This document shows, in pieces, positions 58,268-64,000 of a DNA stretch of 64,000 nt (the stretch's first letter is position 1; the number at the start of each line of letters is the position of its first letter). Origin of the DNA: Coniella vitis (taxonomy: Eukaryota; Ascomycota; Sordariomycetes; Diaporthales; Schizoparmaceae); assembly GCA_011317545.1 (NCBI GenBank), contig WUJK01000006.1, forward strand, positions 124,001 through 188,000, in the 5' to 3' direction. Made by a program: the position numbers and the translations under genes. The notes beneath the pieces were generated by a model. The model was not told the DNA's origin, did not search any database, and worked only from the letters and a program-made list of their open reading frames with translations.

Positions 58268-59528
58268 TCAGATGCCAAACAGCATCTTGAATCTCTCGTA
58301 TGTGTAGAAACTGACAGCCGCCATCGGCACCACCTTGACATATCCAATTGTTAGTCCAACAAAGAAGCCCGAGAGACCCCGCTCCTTGATGATCAAAGCC
58401 GCTGTTTCGGAAATACGCAACCGGTGACCATCACCCACGGCGCCAGCCACTTGCATCCGCCGCCTTATGACCTCGAGCGGATACGAAGATGTCTGGGATA
58501 TGAGTCCTGCCATGCCCCCTGCGAACAACTCTGCCCACGACTGCAGAGGCGCCGCCTTGCCCTGGGGCGCATTCTTGGGCTGCCGCAGGGTCGTGTACTC
58601 GGCAACCAGTGGATGGCGGAGCATGTCACCCACTGTGTCATGGACGAGAAAGGATATACCTGCATATGGCAGCATGCCGAGGATGGTCGGCCCAAAACCC
58701 CGGTAGAAGTTGATGAGCCCAGACTTTGGAATCACAGCTTCAATTGTGCTGTCGGCCGCGGTGCCAATGGAGCCCGCAGGCGCTGGCCTTGGCAGTGATT
58801 TCGACGATCCAGCCCCTGGGTCCTCGTGGTATATTTGCCTGCAAATCGACGACAGAGACGATCGACCCTCTCTTTTTGTCTCAAACGCAAGCCGAACCCT
58901 GATCAGTTCGAGTGGATATGTAAAAAACACCGAGGTTGCGCCAGCCAAAGAGCCACTCAGAAGCCGTCTTATGGGCGTTTCGTGTTGCTTATTGGGGATG
59001 ACATAGGAGCGTATTTGTTCGTAGGCGAGGAATTTGATCCCAGCGTATGGAAACACGCGCAGAAGCGTAGCAGAGTGGCCGCGAAATAGCCCAGTGGGAC
59101 CTTCTAGGCGGTATATCTCGCTCATAGCAGTGATGGTCCCGACCCATGATCCCGAGTATTTGACAAACTGTGGGTTTCGCGCTTGGAACAGGATCTTGAC
59201 GCGGTCCAGGGGCGCGACCACGGTTTTTGCCTGGCGACACAGAAGGCCGTCGTCAGTACTACTGCATGGTGTAAATCGCATACGCAGAGAGGGAGAGTTG
59301 GCCTCAACTCACAGCACATCCCGCAAAGCCGCCGGCTGTGCCTGAGCGCCACAGATAGTCGAGGCTCTGCTTGTCCACCTGTTTGCGCGCTATCACTGCC
59401 TCGTCGCCCGCTGGCCGCACCGCCGCAGGGTTTCGAGCGTGGCGACCGACAGGCCTGTCGGTATTTTCGGATGCCGGGGTTTGTGAAAGCGCCGACATTG
59501 AGGCATCGTCTATCAGGGCCGTCGGCAT
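58268..59528 (-). CDS. leu5: Mitochondrial carrier, LEU5/SLC25A16-42 type (coenzyme A transporter)
   Basis: Inner-membrane carrier of the mitochondrial carrier family; the closest known type imports CoA into the matrix. Two exons, 59528-59313 and 59230-58268, with an 82-nt intron at phase 0; 392 aa. The three carrier repeats are visible by their signatures: P-L-D-R-V-K-I-L-F-Q in repeat 1, P-L-E-L-I-R-V-R in repeat 2 and P-L-E-V-I-R-R-R-M-Q-V-A-G in repeat 3. The first exon ends in G-G-F-A-G-C-A and the second starts A-K-T-V-V-A-P-L-D, the LEU5-type boundary. The matrix loop after repeat 2 is long, Pro/Ser-rich. The start is uncertain: the frame stays open upstream to 59717, but those residues look like leader, so the Met at 59528 is used. 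Confidence 0.9.
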
Positions 59529-60315
59529 TCCCTTGGGCGTTGGCAGATTTCCCCCCCAATCGCGCCGCTCTCTTGGTGCCGAGGAAATACTGGAGATCTG
59601 CTGGGTGAGAGAAGAGAGGGAGAAAGAAAAAAAAAAAGATTTGAGACAGTGTCTAGAACATTCCGACTTGAGAGGAAAGTGAATAAACAGACAGCAGCAA
59701 TCAGTCCAGCCAAGCACAGTCGTGCAGGAGAAAGGCAGAGTCTAGGAAGAGTATTCTGCCGCACCGGCTCGTGCAAGTCAACGTTGAAAGGAGTCGTTCA
59801 CCGACGCTGCAAGTATTCAGTGGCATGCGACTCTCCCGGTCAGCGGACGTCATTGCGTTTTTTCCCATTGCTGAAACCCCCCACACAGCCTCCCCCCCAG
59901 CGCCCCCAGAAACCCCAACAAGCAGTACTATGTAGGCCACTCAGGACCTCTTTGTTCCTCAGCGGCCCGCGTATAGCCGGGCTTTATCGGCTTCCCCGGG
60001 GGTTCTAGCGTAGCCTCGGCCCTGAAACGGAACCCTGGGCGAGGGCCTTTCTAGCCTAACATCTTTCTAGAAATAACCGATTGCCGAAGTGACTTCCGTT
60101 CCTCCATAGCACACACCCAACAGTGAGTGCAGGTGCGTCGAGGCCAGCCCCTTGTTCATCTGCGACACCTTTTACGACATGACGACTAACACCAAATGCA
60201 TGTCATCAGAATAGAGTAAGAGTGCCGTAGGACCAAAAGGAAGCAAGAGAGAGACAAAGACAGACAGAGAGAGAGAGAGAGCACTGCCGCAAACGCTCGC
60301 GGATGTTGCAGATGG
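59529..60315. promoter_or_regulatory. Divergent promoter between the CoA carrier and the METTL4-type gene
   Basis: 787 bp between two outward-facing starts. It carries one TACTATGTA copy at 59926-59934, the only one of the 17 located in the right gene-bearing arm, a G/C-rich patch near 59980-60050 and a (GA)n run near 60246-60280. No TATA box stands out. Confidence 0.5.
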
Positions 60316-61464
60316 ATGGCGGAGCAAGCAGGGAAGGCGGCGGCGGCGGCGGCGGCGGCGACAACAGCGAGGCCACGATCCGTCCTCTTCCGAGATGAAG
60401 AATACAGCGTCGTGCTCATCGACGTGCCCGCCTCCATCGAAGAGGCTCAGGTGTCTTTCACAGAGGCCGCAGCCGGCGGCACCCTCCCAAAAAGGCTTGT
60501 TTCATCCCAGCCGCTTGGCCATCCATTCGCAACACCCGAGCCCAAGCGTGCTGAGGGTGGGCTCGCGAATTCGGTATCGGACCTGATGACCGCTGCCGCT
60601 GCGGCGAGTGCTCTAGAGGTTCTGCGACAACAGCATACAGGACCTTATTGCCTGCCTCGTGCCATGCATTCTGTCAAAGACGTGGAGGAGGCAACGGTGG
60701 AGCAGAGTGGCGAGTCTGTCAAGCGTAGCCGAAAAGATGTACCTCCCCTTACTGGCGGTACTACCAGCCCAGGAGAGGCTTGTGTGGCAGAGACAAGGCG
60801 AGAGAAAGCGCCCGCATTCATTCCAGAATATTCAGTCTTCCTTCCAGGGACTATAGCCTCCGAGAGGGACAGGTTCCTCGCTGAGGCTCCAGAGTTCGAC
60901 CTCATTGTCCTTGATCCGCCGTGGCCTAATCGCTCAGCACGCCGGAAGAAGGGTAACTACAAAGTAGCAGACACTTTGGACTCGATCCGTGCCGTACTCT
61001 CACTTATCCCCGTTGGCGATCACCTCGCTGCGGACGGGCTGGTAGCCATGTGGATTACTAACAAGCCAGGCATCGTTCGGCTCCTCACGGGTTCGGGAGG
61101 ACTGTTCACTCAGTGGGGTCTTGAACAAGTCGACGAGTGGACATGGCTCAAGATTACCACTTCTGGCGAGCCAATCATAGACATGACTTCGACGTGGCGG
61201 AAGCCCTGGGAGCACCTTCTCATTGCTCGGAAACGTGGCAGCCAGAGAAGCGTGCCTAGACGCGGCAAGGTACTGGTATCAGTGCCAGATCTGCACTCGC
61301 GCAAGCCCAATCTGCGAGGACTCTTTCAAGATGTGTTTTCTTTGGAATACAAGGGCTTGGAAGTCTTTGCCAGAAATCTTACGGCAGGCTGGTGGAGCTG
61401 GGGAAATGAGGTTCTCGCGTTCCAACAGCCCGAGCATTGGGTTGATAATTCTGCCGCAGAATAG
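60316..61464 (+). CDS. METTL4-type MT-A70 family adenine N6-methyltransferase
   Basis: MT-A70 enzymes transfer a methyl group from SAM to adenine N6; METTL4 relatives act on U2 snRNA and, reportedly, DNA. Single exon, 382 aa. The SAM-binding and catalytic motif D-P-P-W is at 200-203 in the context F-D-L-I-V-L-D-P-P-W-P-N-R-S-A-R-R, whose N-x-S-x-x-R tail is the METTL4 rather than the METTL3/14 form. Downstream blocks are L-V-A-M-W-I-T-N-K-P (about 241-250), W-T-W-L-K-I-T-T-S-G-E-P (about 275-286) and K-P-W-E-H-L-L-I-A-R-K (296-306). The fold closes with G-W-W-S-W-G-N-E-V-L-A-F-Q. The N-terminal about 190 residues are poorly conserved and start with an Ala run (8-15) from a GCG repeat. The Met at 60316 is the first in frame. 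Confidence 0.9.
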   Translation: MAEQAGKAAAAAAAATTARPRSVLFRDEEYSVVLIDVPASIEEAQVSFTEAAAGGTLPKRLVSSQPLGHPFATPEPKRAEGGLANSVSDLMTAAAAASALEVLRQQHTGPYCLPRAMHSVKDVEEATVEQSGESVKRSRKDVPPLTGGTTSPGEACVAETRREKAPAFIPEYSVFLPGTIASERDRFLAEAPEFDLIVLDPPWPNRSARRKKGNYKVADTLDSIRAVLSLIPVGDHLAADGLVAMWITNKPGIVRLLTGSGGLFTQWGLEQVDEWTWLKITTSGEPIIDMTSTWRKPWEHLLIARKRGSQRSVPRRGKVLVSVPDLHSRKPNLRGLFQDVFSLEYKGLEVFARNLTAGWWSWGNEVLAFQQPEHWVDNSAAE

Positions 61465-61693
61465 CTAGATATAGCCAATTGAAGTCATAGTTTCGAGTGA
61501 ATCGTGACCATCTGCACCGTGTGGTTGGCTGTCCGATGTCTTTTGTGTATTTTGCTTTCTGCAAACCGCCATGCCTTGTGTGTTTGTACAGTTATACAGT
61601 TCATCATCCTCGCACCATATATATATTATATGGCACTTACCTCAATTTCCTTTTTTTTCTCCACCCTCATCTCTCTCTTGCGCTGCATCCCAA

Positions 61694-62506
61694 TCATCCA
61701 CTCACTTCCTTGGACTCACTAGCATCAACCGTCTTCACCACCTCCGCCGTCTCGCCATCCTTCTCAACCTCCACCCACTCCATACCGGGGTTCCACTTCT
61801 TCTTTCCCTCCAACAGCTCCTTGGCCGTAGCAGCCAACTTGGTGCGATCCAAGCCCTGCTTTTGGTGCGGCCGCAAAATAGGCATACCACGCGCCCGGCG
61901 CTCCGCCTCGGCAATCTCCTGATCGTGCCCGCTCTCGACAGACTCGAACAGCTTGTGGTCCCATTCGTTCATGGACTCTTCCGAGGGCCGCTCCGGCCAC
62001 ACAAAGGGCTTGACAAGGTCGACAATCATGAGCTTTTGCGAGCGCGGGCGGTACCATTTGCCCGACTTGCCGTCGATGGAGCGCTGCTTCGGCAGCCGCT
62101 GGTTGATGAACGAGCGCACTGAGCGCACCTCGACGTCGTAGACGTGGTACAGGTAGTCGCGGAAGTCGAGCTTGTTGAAGGTGAGGGGCACCTCGAACGT
62201 GGCCATTGTCGGGGACTGGCCTTCTTTGGGGCGGAGGAAGGATACGACATGGTTCGGTCTAGATGTGGTAAGGAGGCCCGTTCATGTCAGCATTTATGAG
62301 CTGTGACATAGAAATACACAGAAAAGTACAGCATAGAGACTGGTAGACAATGGAGAACATGCGATCGTAGAAAAGAGAATGGGAAGACGGATGACTCTGG
62401 TGGTGACTTACAGGTATACCTTCTTCTGACCTACTCTGAATGGCGCCTTGCGCGCAACGCTCTCTACGACGGCATCGGCCACCTGTGTTGCTGCTTTGCT
62501 TGCCAT
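61694..62506 (-). CDS. mrp20: Mitochondrial large-subunit ribosomal protein uL23m (MRP20 type)
   Basis: Mitoribosomal protein at the polypeptide exit tunnel. Two exons, 62506-62412 and 62258-61694, joined phase 2 across a 153-nt intron (GTAAGTCAC...CTAG); 219 aa. The start M-A-S-K-A-A-T-Q-V-A lies in the small first exon. The splice restores K-K-V-Y-L-P-N-H-V-V-S-F-L-R. The uL23 core follows: A-T-F-E-V-P-L-x-F-N-K-L-D-F-R-D-Y-L, then V-Y-D-V-E-V-x-S-V-R-S-F-I-N-Q, a loop with K-W-Y-R-P-R-S-Q-K, and the fungal C-terminal extension. A Met that begins the second exon's frame (62206) would cut off conserved residues, so the spliced start is preferred. No clear presequence is seen, as is common for this protein. 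Confidence 0.92.
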
Positions 62507-63056
62507 GATGTGCGTGTATGCGGAGGGCAGGGTGGTTGTAGATCAACGACTACTCCCATGTAACCATCAAAAGGGAATCGCCCATTCATCAAGCCATGGC
62601 AGTCTAGCTCACTCACGATTGGCAGGCGCAGAATTTCGAACCCCTCGATATGCGCTAAGCCAAATTTAGATGAGCGAAAGCGGCCCGCAGCAGGCCGGTG
62701 GGGCTGCGCGAACCCTGCAAGCCCATGCAACCCCACGAGAGCATTTACCATGTAAGTCATTGGGTCACGAGCACCACAAGTTGCCCGTAGAAGTTGACTT
62801 TCCGTCACAGAACAAGTTTCTGAAAAAAAAAAAAAATCAAGCCAAGTCCATTCCCTATTTACTCCTATGTAGAAATCATGGAGCATCGCTCCAGCCGCTC
62901 CTGTCATCTCCACGGTGACCGAGACTTTGTCATAAGAAGTGAAGTCTGATTCCAGGCACACAACACTTTGCAGATGTGGATATGTGGAGACCTTTGCCTT
63001 GACGAAATACAAGTCGTTCGCTACAAGGCAAAGTCCACTGCTTGCAAGCACTTGAT
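62507..63056. other. Intergenic between uL23m start and DJ-1/PfpI stop
   Basis: 550 bp with A13 near 62823-62835. A 195-codon minus-strand frame overlapping uL23m's first exon has no domain and is judged spurious. No other feature seen. Confidence 0.55.
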
Positions 63057-63969
63057 TTAGACATCCAGACCGTCAACAACAGTGCCACGGATCCAGTTCC
63101 AGCAGAGGATGCGGGCGACCTCGTTGGCGGACTCTTCAGAGACCAGAGCGCTGACAAGGTACAAAGAAGCATCAATGCCAGCGGTAATGCCACCACTTGT
63201 AATGACTCGGAGACCTCCGAGACGCATCGCGGCACGGCGAGTAATCGATTCGCGACGCGAGTTAGAGCTCTTGAAGGACATACTTCCCTTTCTGTTTGAC
63301 CAGCCAAAGTTAATTATAAGCAGAGCAGTAATGTGGGGTTCGCACAGCGTGTACATACCGGGCATTGGAGGGACGGCGACCGTCGGGTCGCTCGTGGCGG
63401 ACGTAGGGGTTTTCATCCTCGTCGCCAAGCTCAAACCGCAGGTTGTTGACAATGTAGCGGGCGTCATCGACAACATCGGTGCGCTCAGTCAGGTCGCGCT
63501 GGACGGCCTGGCTGCAGATTTGTTCGAGTCGGATAATGGCATCGGGGTGAGTGGTGGCGGAGAGACCGGAGAGAATGCCCTGCTGAGCCAGGAACAAAGA
63601 TCCGGTACAGATCGAGAGGAGGGTGCGCCTGCACAGAAATGGCAGTAGTCAGCAGGGATTTCTTTTTTCAAAACAGGTAGGATAAAGATGGGACGAAACG
63701 TAGATGGATGCTCACTCTCGGGTGGGGTCCTTCTTCTGGACCTCACTGTAGGCAGAGATGAGGTCAAGGGGCTCAGCCTTCGCCTTGAGGACAGCCTCAT
63801 AGTTGCCACCAACAACAACTACCACATCAAAGTCCTCCAGGCGCTCATGGGCCTCCTTGAAGGAGATCTGGGAGCCAACGATGACACCCGCATCCGCGAG
63901 AACTTTGGGCTCAGAAGCAGCAATGGTGACCTCAAAGGCTTTCGAGGCTGGAGGCACACAGAAAGTCAG
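63057..63969 (-). CDS. DJ-1/PfpI superfamily protein (5' end outside window)
   Basis: Class I glutamine-amidotransferase-like fold, the ThiJ/PfpI or isonitrile-hydratase-like group. Three exons are visible: 63969-63718, 63628-63359 and 63291-63057, with introns of 89 and 67 nt at matching phases (AAG GAC ... CGA GA/G CGC; GCC CG/A AAG). An acceptor TAG just before 63969 implies at least one more exon beyond the right edge, so the start codon is missing. The presumed nucleophile Cys lies in a turn S-I-C-T-G-S-L-F-L-A. Preceding it are V-V-V-V-G-G-N-Y and the V-x-V-G-S elements; after it, G-G-x-x-x-I-T-S-G-G-I-T-A-G-I-D-A-S-L-Y, typical of this group. Substrate is not predictable; roles range from isonitrile hydratase to stress chaperone. 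Confidence 0.88.
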
Positions 63970-64000
63970 CTAGAGAGTGGGAAACAAAGATGATCGGGGG

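Noticed and set aside
59513..59776. An 87-codon frame with a hydrophobic stretch upstream of the CoA carrier
   Set aside because: It is in a different frame from the carrier, has no in-phase splice to it, and looks like translated leader.
62464..63051. A 195-codon minus-strand frame right of uL23m
   Set aside because: It overlaps the uL23m first exon in another frame, has no domain, and contains a poly-Phe stretch from the A13 tract.

Overview
The window is nuclear DNA from a filamentous ascomycete. The evidence is the gene set together with its short spliceosomal introns (mostly 53-111 nt, GT...AG, usually with a CTAAC-like branch point). A class within Pezizomycotina, probably Sordariomycetes, is an inference from protein resemblance; no species call is possible from sequence alone. 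Nothing prokaryotic (operons, CRISPR, IS elements) is present.

Layout. Positions 1-28 kb and 53.5-64 kb are gene-bearing. Left arm: the 5' part of a STAND/NLR-type gene (alpha/beta-hydrolase-like domain plus NACHT-like ATPase) runs off the left edge on the minus strand. It is followed by an unnamed conserved-type fungal protein (+), ORC4 carrying an AT-hook and a PHD finger (-), bystin/ENP1 (-) and HGH1 (+) on a shared 455-bp divergent promoter, a PHO84-type phosphate:H+ symporter (+), a DUF7053-type protein (+), a GPI-anchored cell-wall-like protein (-) and the RGS/DEP regulator flbA (-). Right arm: CDC73 of the Paf1 complex (-), a five-exon protein of unknown function (-), a LEU5-type mitochondrial CoA carrier (-) divergent from a METTL4-type MT-A70 methyltransferase (+), mitochondrial ribosomal protein uL23m (-), and a DJ-1/PfpI-family protein (-) that runs off the right edge.

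Between flbA and CDC73 lies about 25.5 kb in which no gene can be supported. It is packed with microsatellites, long poly-A/T and poly-G/C tracts, and a striking excess of the 9-mer TACTATGTA/TACATAGTA. It also holds a tandem 19-mer array and a tRNA-like relic with good A and B boxes. This desert is the most unusual large-scale feature of the window.

Most genes are housekeeping functions (replication licensing, ribosome biogenesis, eEF2 folding, transcription elongation, mitochondrial transport and translation) with no sign of a biosynthetic cluster. Gene models were built by eye from reading frames, splice signals and phase continuity; none was checked against transcripts or databases.
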